From Fibrobacter sp. (lineage in GTDB: Bacteria > Fibrobacterota > Fibrobacteria > Fibrobacterales > Fibrobacteraceae): DNA of 42,205 nt. Below the pieces are notes generated by a model that worked only from the letters and a program-made list of their open reading frames with translations, ran no database searches and was not told the DNA's origin. The translations under genes were made by a program, and so were the position numbers. Below, piece after piece: positions 1 through 8,564 of this stretch. Location of the stretch: contig JAAYJH010000114.1 of the NCBI GenBank assembly GCA_012523035.1, positions 1-42,205 of the forward strand, written 5' to 3'. Numbering within the stretch: position 1 is the first letter of the stretch; each line of letters starts with the position of its first letter.

Positions 1-1
1 A

Positions 2-961
2 CAAACAAAAATAGTGTGGAGTTTTACTCGACCAGAATCTATAGAGAATTTACCAAATTATGTTCAGAAAGTTAAAAAGAAATCCTTTCAAGAATTTTAT
101 CACCTTTTTACTGCTAAAATTTGGGTAATGAATGCAGGGACAATGATTCCCAAAAAAAGAAAAAATCAGTGGATTATAGACACTTGGCATGGAGATCGTG
201 CTTTTAAGCGTGTGCAAGTGTCTAGTGATGGCTCTTCTACATTGGATCAAGCCTATAAAAATGTTGATGTGGTTCTTTCTGCTTCTGATTATGGAGAAAA
301 GGTGATTCGTGAAGCCATGAAGCATAAGGGAGAAATTTTACGGATTGGTAGTCCTAGAAATGATTTGTTTTTTAAAACTAATTCAAAAGAAGTTCTAAGA
401 ATTAAAAGTAAATTGAAGCTAAATCCCTCTTCGAAACTTATCCTTTTTGCTCCTACATTTCGAGGAGAAGGGGAGGCTGTAGAGTCCTTAAACTTCTCAA
501 AATTAATAGATTCATTAGAAAAAAAAGATACTTGTTCGTGGTATTGTTTAGTTAGACAGCACTATAAAGTTCCACCACAAAGAGAATGGACTAAAGATTC
601 AAGGATTTTCGATGTTTCTAATTATCCAGATATTCAGGAATTATTGTTAGTGTCTGATATATTGATTTCGGACTATTCTTCTTTGGCCGGAGATTATGCT
701 TTGCTTTTTCGTCCCATATTTCTTTATGTTCCAGATATAGAAGAATACAAATCAGGGAAAGGTTTGTATTTTGACTTAGAAGAAAGCCCTTATGTGTTAG
801 CAAAAAATGAAGCAGATTTATTTCATAAAATAGTAAATTTTAGTTTAGAAGAAGCCTCTAAGAATTGTAGTGATATTTTAGATTTTTATGGAAATGTGAA
901 TGAAAATGGTTTAGCTTCTGAAAAAGCAGTCCAATGGATTTTAGAAAAAAAGGATGAATGA
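2..961 (+). CDS. CDP-glycerol glycerophosphotransferase family protein (5' partial)
   Basis: The frame is open to the window edge, so the N-terminus lies upstream; the GTG at 14 is not a convincing start because the preceding in-frame codons continue the family pattern (KIVWSF). The family transfers glycerol- or ribitol-phosphate from a CDP carrier onto a growing polymer or glycan at the inner face of the membrane. Visible marks are a TWHGD block, a GSPRND segment, the LFAPTFRG strand and a C-terminal block with YPDIQELLLVSD and SDYSSLAGDY, which in this fold bind the CDP-polyol. The stop overlaps the next start as ATGA at 958-961, so it is translationally coupled to the Stealth gene. Two further family members lie at 5548-6738 and 10100-11272. 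The exact polyol donor cannot be told from sequence. Confidence 0.88.
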   Translation, partial: QTKIVWSFTRPESIENLPNYVQKVKKKSFQEFYHLFTAKIWVMNAGTMIPKKRKNQWIIDTWHGDRAFKRVQVSSDGSSTLDQAYKNVDVVLSASDYGEKVIREAMKHKGEILRIGSPRNDLFFKTNSKEVLRIKSKLKLNPSSKLILFAPTFRGEGEAVESLNFSKLIDSLEKKDTCSWYCLVRQHYKVPPQREWTKDSRIFDVSNYPDIQELLLVSDILISDYSSLAGDYALLFRPIFLYVPDIEEYKSGKGLYFDLEESPYVLAKNEADLFHKIVNFSLEEASKNCSDILDFYGNVNENGLASEKAVQWILEKKDE

Positions 962-1953
962 ATATGGATTTTGTATTAATATGGGTGGATGGCTCTGATC
1001 CAAACTGGCAAGCACAAAAAAATCTGTACTCAGGAAAACCTGCTGGCGATTCTCCTGCTCGATTTCGAGATTGGGACTTGTTAAAATATTGGTTTCGAGG
1101 CGTAGAAAAATTTAGCCCTTGGGTGAACAAAGTGCATTTTGTCACTTGTGGCCATTATCCAGATTGGATGAACCTAAACGCCCCTCAATTAAATTTTGTA
1201 AGGCACTCAGATTATATTCCAGAAGAATATTTACCTACTTTTAATTCTCACACGATAGAGCTTAATTTGCATAGAATTGAGGGCTTGTCAGAAAAATTCG
1301 TTTATTTTAACGATGATATGTTTTTGATAGATTCTATGGAACCCACGGATTTTTTTAAAAAAGGATTGCCTTGTGAAGAAGTTTTAATGCAACTCCTTGT
1401 TTTTAAAAAATTTAGCATGGCAAAATCAATTGATAATTATAACACTGCTATTATCAATAAAAATTTTTCTAAAAGAAAAGTTATTCAAAAGAACCTATTG
1501 AAATTTTTTAACCCTGTGTATGGACTCTACGGAAATTTATATTCACTGTATACCTTGCCTGCTCCATTATTTACAGGATTTAAACACACTCATACAGCAC
1601 AATCTTTCTTAAAGAGTACTTTTGAAGAGGTGTGGGCAAAAGAATATGAGTTTTTAGACAATACATCAAAATCTAAGTTTAGAGATTTTGATAATGTAAA
1701 TCAATATCTATTGCATCATTGGCAAATTGTACAGGGCAAAATTGCTCCAACCAACTTTAAAAAACACAGGGCTCGTTTTGACTTAGACATTATAGATTCT
1801 AAAACAGTATCTGAGTGCATTCGCAGGCAATCTAAAAAAATGATATGCTTGAATGACGAGGATCATTTAACAGAATCATTCGAAGTTATGAAAGAACAAT
1901 TTATCAGTGATTTTGAATATATTTTACCTGAAAAATCCAGTTTTGAAAAATAA
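958..1953 (+). CDS. Stealth-family sugar-phosphate transferase
   Basis: This 331-residue protein opens with VLIWVDGSDPNWQ, the hallmark Stealth conserved region 1. CR2 follows (RFRDWDLLKYWFRGVEKFSPW, ending in FVYFNDDMFL around residues 112-122). The later FKHTHTAQ and HHWQIVQGK segments fit CR3/CR4. Characterised Stealth proteins are hexose-1-phosphate transferases that make phosphodiester-linked capsule polymers. It overlaps the preceding glycerophosphotransferase gene by 4 bp and is followed by a LicD gene after 1 bp, so three phosphodiester-forming enzymes share one transcript. The donor sugar is not known. The family assignment is firm. Confidence 0.9.
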   Translation: MNMDFVLIWVDGSDPNWQAQKNLYSGKPAGDSPARFRDWDLLKYWFRGVEKFSPWVNKVHFVTCGHYPDWMNLNAPQLNFVRHSDYIPEEYLPTFNSHTIELNLHRIEGLSEKFVYFNDDMFLIDSMEPTDFFKKGLPCEEVLMQLLVFKKFSMAKSIDNYNTAIINKNFSKRKVIQKNLLKFFNPVYGLYGNLYSLYTLPAPLFTGFKHTHTAQSFLKSTFEEVWAKEYEFLDNTSKSKFRDFDNVNQYLLHHWQIVQGKIAPTNFKKHRARFDLDIIDSKTVSECIRRQSKKMICLNDEDHLTESFEVMKEQFISDFEYILPEKSSFEK

Positions 1954-1954
1954 T

Positions 1955-2755
1955 ATGAAGTATCTAAGTCAAGAAGAAATCAAAGAAAGTCAATTGGCCA
2001 TTTTAGATGTTTTTGTTAAAATATGTTCTGAACACAATTTGCAATATTTTTTGTGCGGGGGTACTTTACTTGGTGCTATTCGACACCAAGGCTTTATCCC
2101 GTGGGACGATGATATTGATGTGTTTATGCCAAGACCAGATTTCGAAAAACTTTTAAAATTAACTTTAACAAAACCTTATGAGATAGATTTTTATAGGAAT
2201 GGAAAAGGAGTTAGACCCTTTATTAAATTACTGGATACAAGTATAATTGCTTCCGAAAAAAACACCACAAGAAGTGGCTTCTTATGGGTGGATGTTTTTC
2301 CAATAGATGGTCTTTTTGAAAACAAAATATTGAACAAATATCATTTCAAAATAGTTTTATTTTTGAGAAAAGGGGTTTATTTTGGTTTTAGACCCAAAAC
2401 AGGTTTTATCGGAAAAATCCTTTTGTTTCTATTAAATAAGGTGAAGATTCATCCTAAAAAAGTAAATGTCTTTTTTTCTTTACTAGTAGATCAATTGTCT
2501 AAAATCAAGCAATATGAAAAAAGCTCTTATGTAGGTGGAATTGCTTGGGGTTACGGACCTCAAGAGCGAATGCTAAGAAAGGACATGGAGCAGGCGTGTG
2601 AAGTTATATTTGAAGGAAAAAAGTATTTAGCACCAGCGATATATCATCAGTATTTAAAAAATCTATACGGAAATTACATGGAACTACCTCCAGAAGAAAA
2701 ACGCAAAAGTCATGGTTTATTGGCCTGGAGAACTTTAGAAAAAGAGGTCTCTTAA
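1955..2755 (+). CDS. LicD family phosphotransferase
   Basis: LicD proteins transfer phosphocholine, or in related members other phospho-alcohols, from a CDP-activated donor to a glycan. The diagnostic motif is at the N-terminus: CGGTLLGAIRHQGFIPWDDD, with the DDDID metal-binding acidic cluster. I chose the ATG at 1955, one base after the Stealth stop, rather than the non-ATG start at 1907 that would overlap the upstream gene by 47 bp. The protein is about 266 residues, the usual size. It is the last gene of the plus-strand trio and its stop overlaps that of the convergent membrane protein at 2752-2755. No choline kinase or CTP:phosphocholine cytidylyltransferase is in the window; TagD- and TarI-like enzymes are, so the donor may be a CDP-polyol. 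That last point is inference. Confidence 0.88.
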   Translation: MKYLSQEEIKESQLAILDVFVKICSEHNLQYFLCGGTLLGAIRHQGFIPWDDDIDVFMPRPDFEKLLKLTLTKPYEIDFYRNGKGVRPFIKLLDTSIIASEKNTTRSGFLWVDVFPIDGLFENKILNKYHFKIVLFLRKGVYFGFRPKTGFIGKILLFLLNKVKIHPKKVNVFFSLLVDQLSKIKQYEKSSYVGGIAWGYGPQERMLRKDMEQACEVIFEGKKYLAPAIYHQYLKNLYGNYMELPPEEKRKSHGLLAWRTLEKEVS

Positions 2756-4020
2756 TCTTGATTCAAAGTGTATTTAGAGGGACTGTTTTTTGTTAATTCC
2801 TCTTTGGTATCTTCGGTTTTTTTGTTTTGTAAATAAAGAATGGCTATGAAAAAAGAACTAGTAATAAAAAAGTTCGAAACCATGGAATCACTCACAAAGT
2901 AGCTGACCATATTGAATAGCATCCAAGAGGAAATCATACGAAGCAGAAGGCTGTTATTTCTAAATCGCTTGTACATAGATAAAAATAAAAATAACATAAA
3001 AAGAAGGTAAAAAGTGGTTCCTATGGCTCCTGTTTGACCAATCACAGAAGAAAACCCAGAGTCTGCATAAACAGAGTCTCGTTCTTCTATCCATATGAAA
3101 AAGTTGTAATAGATATCAAAAATAGGTGAATTGTATCGATAAGCGTTCCATGAACCGATAGTGGACCAGCCAGCTCCTAATGGAAAATGTTTTATCGCTA
3201 ATAAAATAGCTACAACATAGAATGTAGCACGAATAGAATCTTCGTCTGTATAGTATAATATTTTTTGGAAGGAAATAGCAAAAGCACTTATAGCAATTAA
3301 AACTATAAAGGGTATTAAAAACTTGAAGTTAAAAGCGTTGTTTTTTGCAAGAAAACTAAACGATATAAAAAGTAACAAAAAGAAATAACCGCGATCTCGA
3401 GCAGAAAGAAAACAGAGAAGACAAAGAACGAATATATAGAATTTTCGTTCTTTAAAAAGGAGCAAGAACAAAAATGTCACAACGGTCATAAAATAAGTGC
3501 CGTGATAAAATATAAATTGGTATGGGGGTAACAAACGGTTCGCAATATCATTAGAAGTCATCCCCAGTCCAAAAGTTTGTTCTAGTAACCAAAATGCGAG
3601 CATGAAAAGACTTAAGATTTTGGCGAAAAAGATAGTTGGATCAAGCCAAGTCTTCATTTTTTGTGGAGAGGTGTCTTGAAAAAAATAAATTGTCGCATAA
3701 AAACCAAGAAAAAAAGAACTATAATTTACAATGTCCATCAATTGAGGGTAGATTTTGGGTTGATAGGCGAAAAGCATGGAACCTAAATATCCAGAAACTA
3801 TAAAGCCCCCAAAAAACAAAAACATGACTTTTTCGATAGTGAACCACTGGAAGGGAGTTTTTTTATGAATCATTTTTAATATGGAGCCAGTTATAACCAT
3901 TATAAGGAATAGCTTTGGTGGCATATTTGCAACTTCACCACCAAAGTTCAAGGCTTCTTGTAAAAAACGAACCTTACCAAAAATTAATACAAAGAAAAGA
4001 GAAAGGAAAATGTATTTCAT
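2752..4020 (-). CDS. O-antigen polymerase/ligase-like membrane protein (Wzy/WaaL type)
   Basis: This 422-residue, strongly hydrophobic protein has about ten to twelve predicted membrane segments and a Lys-rich C-terminal tail. A SARDRGYFF segment lies mid-protein, and a long extracytoplasmic loop around residues 270-320 carries GAGWSTIG, YNSP and a DSGFSS patch followed by GAIGTTFYLL. This layout is typical of O-antigen polymerases and ligases, which join undecaprenyl-linked repeat units or transfer the finished chain on the periplasmic face. It is convergent with licD (4-bp overlap) and divergent from the EEP-family gene. Polymerase and ligase cannot be separated by sequence alone, and the family is poorly conserved, so the call rests on topology and glycan context. 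Confidence 0.75.
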   Translation of the reverse strand: MKYIFLSLFFVLIFGKVRFLQEALNFGGEVANMPPKLFLIMVITGSILKMIHKKTPFQWFTIEKVMFLFFGGFIVSGYLGSMLFAYQPKIYPQLMDIVNYSSFFLGFYATIYFFQDTSPQKMKTWLDPTIFFAKILSLFMLAFWLLEQTFGLGMTSNDIANRLLPPYQFIFYHGTYFMTVVTFLFLLLFKERKFYIFVLCLLCFLSARDRGYFFLLLFISFSFLAKNNAFNFKFLIPFIVLIAISAFAISFQKILYYTDEDSIRATFYVVAILLAIKHFPLGAGWSTIGSWNAYRYNSPIFDIYYNFFIWIEERDSVYADSGFSSVIGQTGAIGTTFYLLFMLFLFLSMYKRFRNNSLLLRMISSWMLFNMVSYFVSDSMVSNFFITSSFFIAILYLQNKKTEDTKEELTKNSPSKYTLNQD

Positions 4021-4135
4021 TAATAATCCTATAGATAGAAATATATTTATCTCTGGAGAGAAAAAGAAGATAAAAATCTATTTCATAAGCTAAAAATTTG
4101 TATTTTATGTTTCAATTCATATTTGGATTTCTATA

Positions 4136-4969
4136 ATGAAAAAAAACACTCTTCTTTTAGTCTTTTTATTGTCAACAAGTTTTCTATTAGCAGCAGAACT
4201 TCATTTAGGTTCATGGAATGTGAGGTGTGTAGAAAAAAAGGATTCTTTGGCTGGGGATGCTTGGAGCAAAAGGGTGCCAGAAATTGCAAATTTGATTCAT
4301 TTTCTAGATTTTGATATTATAGGCATTCAAGAGTCAGATTCTCTACAAAGTTTGGACTTAAATCGTTTTCTAGATGGATATTCTTTTTATGGCCCCGATC
4401 CAGAAAGTGCTAATCCAATATTTTATAAAAATACAGCTTTTGAAGTTTTAGACAGTGGTTTTTTTTGGATATCTAAGACAGATCATGTTAGAAGTAGAGG
4501 CTGGGACGCTCGAGATCATCGTACTTGTGTGTGGCTTAAATTAATTCAAAAAGACAGTCAAAAAATATTTTATGTTTTTAATACGCATTGGGATCACAAG
4601 GGTGCAGAAGCTCGCTATCAAAGTGCTTTGCAAATGTTAGAAAAAATCCCACACATAGTTGGAGACGATTCTTGGTTTTATCTAGGAGATTTGAATGCCA
4701 AGCGACACCAAAAAGCATTGAAGACCATTGAAAAAAGTGGAGTGGCTTATTTTGCTATGGATTCTGCAAGTTATGTGTATGCACCTACAGCCTCTTTTAA
4801 TCATTACAAATACGATAAAGTAGGCAAACACACTATTGACCATATATTATACAGTGGAGCTATGTCTATCCTTCGATATGGTATATTAAATATGACTTAC
4901 TGGGATGGTGAGAAGATGCGTGTCCCTTCTGACCACCACCCTATTTTTATGCATGTGAAACTAAAATAA
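4136..4969 (+). CDS. Secreted endonuclease/exonuclease/phosphatase family protein
   Basis: A 277-residue protein with a Sec signal peptide (MKKN, then a hydrophobic stretch ending around LLAAE). The EEP fold follows: LGSWNVRC (metal/substrate Asn), DIIGIQES (catalytic Glu), YLGDLNAK (Asp and Asn), an HTIDHIL block and the terminal SDHHPI (Asp-His pair). All core catalytic residues of the DNase I/phosphatase superfamily seem present, so an active phosphodiesterase or phosphatase outside the cytoplasm is expected. Substrates in this superfamily range from DNA to phospholipids and inositol phosphates. Its setting among phosphodiester-glycan genes makes a role in trimming phospho-alcohols possible, but this is speculative. 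It is transcribed alone, convergent with the TagD-like gene 10 bp away. Confidence 0.85.
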   Translation: MKKNTLLLVFLLSTSFLLAAELHLGSWNVRCVEKKDSLAGDAWSKRVPEIANLIHFLDFDIIGIQESDSLQSLDLNRFLDGYSFYGPDPESANPIFYKNTAFEVLDSGFFWISKTDHVRSRGWDARDHRTCVWLKLIQKDSQKIFYVFNTHWDHKGAEARYQSALQMLEKIPHIVGDDSWFYLGDLNAKRHQKALKTIEKSGVAYFAMDSASYVYAPTASFNHYKYDKVGKHTIDHILYSGAMSILRYGILNMTYWDGEKMRVPSDHHPIFMHVKLK

Positions 4970-4979
4970 AAAGAAAAAA

Positions 4980-5375
4980 TTAGGCTTTTAACCATTCTTT
5001 AATTTCTGTGGTACTTACTCCTTCAGTTCGAGGTAAATAAAGTACTTCACAATAAGCTTTTAAAAAATCAAATTTGCCTTTCCAGTCGTCACCCATCACA
5101 AATAGATCACAGTTTTCATTTTGAATGTCTATGATTTTTTGTTCCCAGTTGTCTTCTTTAATCACTTTTGTAACCACTCGAAGGGCTGCTACAATATCTT
5201 TTCTATCTTCAAAAGGGATTGAGCAAACTTTGTTTTTTAATAGATTAAACTCATCTGAAGATATGGCCACCACCACCTCTTCTGCGAGTGAGGCGATTCG
5301 CTCTAAAAGTCTTAAATGACCGATGTGGAACAAGTCAAAAGTACCGTAAGTAATTGCTCTTTTATATGCTTTCAT
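4980..5375 (-). CDS. tagD: Glycerol-3-phosphate cytidylyltransferase (TagD-like)
   Basis: A 131-residue protein, the normal TagD length. It begins AITYGTFDLFHIGHLRLLER with the HxGH nucleotide-binding motif, then has AISSDEFN, MGDDWKGKFD and the C-terminal RTEGVSTTEIKEW signature. The family makes CDP-glycerol from CTP and glycerol-3-phosphate in the cytosol, the donor for the CDP-glycerol glycerophosphotransferases encoded on both sides. It is separated from the upstream minus-strand cluster by 172 bp, so it may have its own promoter. Related enzymes act on ethanolamine- or other alcohol-phosphates, but the RTEG/STT signature and neighbours favour glycerol-3-phosphate. Confidence 0.88.
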   Translation of the reverse strand: MKAYKRAITYGTFDLFHIGHLRLLERIASLAEEVVVAISSDEFNLLKNKVCSIPFEDRKDIVAALRVVTKVIKEDNWEQKIIDIQNENCDLFVMGDDWKGKFDFLKAYCEVLYLPRTEGVSTTEIKEWLKA

Positions 5376-5547
5376 GTCTTCAATTTAGAGGTTAAAGTTG
5401 AAAAGTATGGTTTTATAATTGACAGCTAAAATGCCAAATCATTTTTAAATATAGAATGTTTTTGCAAAGACACACATAAAGAAATTGAACACTGTGTTTT
5501 AATAGCCCGATAGTCTGAGATATGTTAAGCTTTTGAATATGGAGTTT

Positions 5548-6738
5548 TTATTCCAGAACTTCAGTTTGGTTAGAGCTGGTGGGTTTATTGTCGATTATAT
5601 TTAATATGAGATTAGCTGTTTTTTGAGAGGCAAATCCATCTTCTTTGAGTTCATTTTCAGAAAAGAAAAGCTCCGTTTTTTTTATGAAGTTTTCTATGTC
5701 AAATTCTAAAACTTGTTTTTCTAACTCGTCGTTATCAGTGGCACAAGTGAAAGGAAGAGTAAAAGGGTCCATTAAAAGGCCTCTTTCTTCTACATAGTTT
5801 TGAATGTCAGGTGCATACATAAAAGCAGGTTTTTTTTGTATTAAATAATCAAACATGCAACTTGAATAATCTGTGACTAAAACCCCAGCACTGAGAAGTA
5901 ATTCTTGGATGTCTGGATAATGGGTGGCATCGATGATTTTTGAATTGAAAATCGGTTTATTGGCGTCGTGTTTTACAGCCCAAGGGTGCAACCGCAAAAG
6001 GCATACCCACTTCCCATTGAATTTCTTTTCTAAGTTCAACAAAAGTCTAGGAAGGTCTAAGACCAATTGATCCCATAGAGCAGAGGTTTTTCGAAAAGTG
6101 GGGGCATACAACAATATAGAAGTGCTTGAATCTATATTAAAAAAACTTCTGACTTGAAGAGAAATCTTTTGCTTGGGATTTGCAAAAATATCATTTCTGG
6201 GGTAGCCAAATTCAGCAATAGGGCCGTGATACCAAAATGCTCGCTTGTAAAATTGAGTACAAAAAGTGCTGTTAGAAATCATTAAATTGATTTGTGGCGA
6301 ATCGTACTTGGCAATTTTTAAAAACTTAGGAGTGATTTTGTCGGCGGCGTCTCCCTCGGACTTTTTAATACCTATGGCACCATGCCAGGTTTGTATATAA
6401 AACTGTTTTTTTCTTTTCTTCTCATAGGTTCTTTTGCGAACATTGTCCACCCAAACTTTAGCGGTAGCAAGCTCCCAATAAGAACGAATGGAGCGGTATT
6501 TTACATATCGAACGCCTTTTGCTAATGTGTCTTTATATTTGGGAAGGCAAGTCCATACAATATCAATGGATTTAGAAGAGTCCATAGCCAAGAGGGCTTC
6601 TGTAATATACTTTGGATTGCAAGCATAAGCACGACCAAAGTAATTGTCAAAAACAATTTTATTCTGCTGTATGGGAAATATTCGAAACAAATAAAAAATC
6701 ATTTGTCGAAGGAAGTCCCTAGGATGAAATCGGCTCAT
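5548..6738 (-). CDS. CDP-glycerol glycerophosphotransferase family protein
   Basis: A 396-residue full-length family member. The N-terminus has a membrane-associating hydrophobic patch, then FDNYFGRAYACNPKYI, TAKVWVDNVRKRTYEKK and the catalytic-type QTWHGAIGIKK. The C-terminal half has FGYPRND, LLYAPTFRK, LRLHPW, YPDIQELLLSAGVLVTDYSS and the YAPDIQNY block. It should add a polyol phosphate from a CDP donor to a lipid-linked or glycan acceptor at the cytoplasmic membrane face. Its start overlaps the stop of the SDR gene by 4 bp, and it closes the minus-strand operon that starts at 11272. It resembles the paralogue at 10100-11272 throughout, so the two probably arose by duplication and may act on different acceptor positions. 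Confidence 0.9.
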   Translation of the reverse strand: MSRFHPRDFLRQMIFYLFRIFPIQQNKIVFDNYFGRAYACNPKYITEALLAMDSSKSIDIVWTCLPKYKDTLAKGVRYVKYRSIRSYWELATAKVWVDNVRKRTYEKKRKKQFYIQTWHGAIGIKKSEGDAADKITPKFLKIAKYDSPQINLMISNSTFCTQFYKRAFWYHGPIAEFGYPRNDIFANPKQKISLQVRSFFNIDSSTSILLYAPTFRKTSALWDQLVLDLPRLLLNLEKKFNGKWVCLLRLHPWAVKHDANKPIFNSKIIDATHYPDIQELLLSAGVLVTDYSSCMFDYLIQKKPAFMYAPDIQNYVEERGLLMDPFTLPFTCATDNDELEKQVLEFDIENFIKKTELFFSENELKEDGFASQKTANLILNIIDNKPTSSNQTEVLE

Positions 6739-7808
6739 TTTCGTTGATTTTTTAAGCTTTGGATGAGTCGTAAGTACGCTTCTTTTAAAGAGACGCTTGG
6801 AGCCCAGCCTAGTTTTTGAAGTTTTGCAGAGCTGAGTTTAAGTTTGGTATCTGGAGCGTAACCATGTACATGTGCATTTTTTGGAATATCAAATTGGAGT
6901 TTAATTTCTTGGTCAGCGATTTCATGGATAATCATTTGAGCCATTTCTTTGATGCTTGTAGTGGTACTTTCGTTGGTGACGGTGTAAGTCTCACCCTTTT
7001 CACCTTTTATTAAGAGCAATAAAATAGCTTGAATGGTGTCTCTGGTGTAACAATAATTGCCATAAGAGAGTCCAGTCGATCGGAGGATGATGTCTTTTTT
7101 TTCGATCACACTTTTTGCAAACTGAGCGAAAACTCTATTTTCACTATAATCCACGCCCGCTCCAAAAGTTTGAGAAAGTCTAGCCACACAAACAGGGACT
7201 TGGTATTGAGAAGCATAAGAGGTGCAAAGTAATTCAGAAATCCTTTTACTTTCTGGGTAACTACTCCTCACATTAGTCAAGTCAAGGTAACCTAAATCTG
7301 CTTCTGTTGCTCGCTGACTGGAGTCTTCGACTACTCCATAAGCTTCCATCGAAGACAAATAAACAAAAGCCTTTATTTTTTTTTGCAGTGCTAAGCGTAA
7401 AAGTCGTGAAGTGCCAAGTACAGAACTTTCTATAACATCGACAGGTTTTTCTACAAAATCTTTGGAACTTGTGATGCTTGCTGTGTGTATTAGATAATCT
7501 ATGGGGGCTTCGATGTCTATTTTTTGATTTAAGTCTAGGTGGACAAAATCAAGCCCTTCTCGCTGGTGCAGAAATTCAAAAATTTTTTTAGCTTTTTCTA
7601 TATTACGAACACCAGCTAAGATGCGAATTTTCGAGCTATAAAGCCTATTTCTGCAGGCTATGGCTTTGATAATTTGAGAGCCTATTAAACCTGTAGCACC
7701 AGTGATGAAGAGAGTAGAGTGCTCCAAGGAAGTCCAAGGAATCTGTTTGGAATGAGCAATAATTTCTAAATCTTCTTGTAAAATAGGGTCTTGTGGGCTT
7801 TCTAACAT
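6735..7808 (-). CDS. Extended SDR NAD-dependent epimerase/dehydratase
   Basis: A 357-residue extended short-chain dehydrogenase. The Rossmann nucleotide motif ITGATGLIGSQIIKA lies at about residues 50-64, after an N-terminal extension (ILQEDLEIIAHSKQIPW) that I associate with SDRs found beside IspD/TarI-type cytidylyltransferases. The active site shows LSSMEAYG and YPESK (YxxxK). It starts directly after the cytidylyltransferase stop, without a gap, and overlaps the next glycerophosphotransferase by 4 bp. The neighbours suggest it makes or modifies the polyol or sugar that the cytidylyltransferase activates. It is not the MDR-type TarJ ribulose-phosphate reductase, so its substrate is open. 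Confidence 0.82.
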   Translation of the reverse strand: MLESPQDPILQEDLEIIAHSKQIPWTSLEHSTLFITGATGLIGSQIIKAIACRNRLYSSKIRILAGVRNIEKAKKIFEFLHQREGLDFVHLDLNQKIDIEAPIDYLIHTASITSSKDFVEKPVDVIESSVLGTSRLLRLALQKKIKAFVYLSSMEAYGVVEDSSQRATEADLGYLDLTNVRSSYPESKRISELLCTSYASQYQVPVCVARLSQTFGAGVDYSENRVFAQFAKSVIEKKDIILRSTGLSYGNYCYTRDTIQAILLLLIKGEKGETYTVTNESTTTSIKEMAQMIIHEIADQEIKLQFDIPKNAHVHGYAPDTKLKLSSAKLQKLGWAPSVSLKEAYLRLIQSLKNQRK

Positions 7809-8534
7809 TTAAAATCCAAATATTTGTGCGTTTTCTCTGATTTCGTAAATAGCTCTAAATAAATAAAAATCCATAGGAGTCGTGATTTTTATGTTTTCAC
7901 TAGGGCCTTCTACGACAAATAAGTTTTTTCCATAATAAGACATAAGGGTTGCCGAATCAATAAAGTCCAGCTTATTTTCTTTTTTTGCTTTTTGATGCGC
8001 GTCCATGATTTCGTGGAGGTAAAAACTTTGTGGGGCTCTAGCTAAAAGACAAGTGTTTCTATTTAAAATGGAGTCTACTTTTGCTTGATCAGAACTAGTG
8101 ATGATAGTTTCTATTGCAGGAGCTACAGTGATGGCAGAGCCATTTTTTTTAACACTTTGAATGTTTTGACTAATAAGTTCTTCTGAAATGAGAGGGCGGA
8201 CTCCATCATGGATTAAAACTACTGTTTCACGGGGTGTTTTATTGTCATTAAAAATCGCTTGAAGGCCATTGAATATAGACTCTTGTCCTGTTTTTCCTCC
8301 AGAGACAATCCACTGGATTTTTTTTAAACCATGTTCTTCTAATAATTTTTTTAAATAGGGAATCCAAGATTCAATGCTGACAACACAAATGTTATCTATT
8401 TGTGGGTGTTTTTCAAAATATTCTAAAGTATGCAAAATAATAGCACGACCATTGAGTTCTAAAAACTGTTTTGGCTTGGCAGTGGATTTCATTCGAATTC
8501 CAGAACCACCGGCAAATATAAGAGCTGTATTCAT
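7809..8534 (-). CDS. IspD/TarI-family cytidylyltransferase
   Basis: A 241-residue member of the IspD/TarI group, which transfers CMP from CTP to an alcohol phosphate. It shows the nucleotide loop FAGGSGIRMKSTAKPKQFLE, HDGVRPLISEE, the RAPQSFYL block and the terminal ENIKITTPMDFY segment. IspD (MEP isoprenoid pathway) and TarI (ribitol-5-phosphate) cannot be separated by core motifs alone. I favour a TarI-like role because the gene sits between a flippase and an SDR in a glycan operon with glycerophosphotransferases. If true, the locus would make a second CDP-polyol besides CDP-glycerol. An MEP-pathway role cannot be excluded from this window. Confidence 0.85.
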   Translation of the reverse strand: MNTALIFAGGSGIRMKSTAKPKQFLELNGRAIILHTLEYFEKHPQIDNICVVSIESWIPYLKKLLEEHGLKKIQWIVSGGKTGQESIFNGLQAIFNDNKTPRETVVLIHDGVRPLISEELISQNIQSVKKNGSAITVAPAIETIITSSDQAKVDSILNRNTCLLARAPQSFYLHEIMDAHQKAKKENKLDFIDSATLMSYYGKNLFVVEGPSENIKITTPMDFYLFRAIYEIRENAQIFGF

Positions 8535-8564
8535 GATAATTAATATAGCAAAAAGATTTTTATT

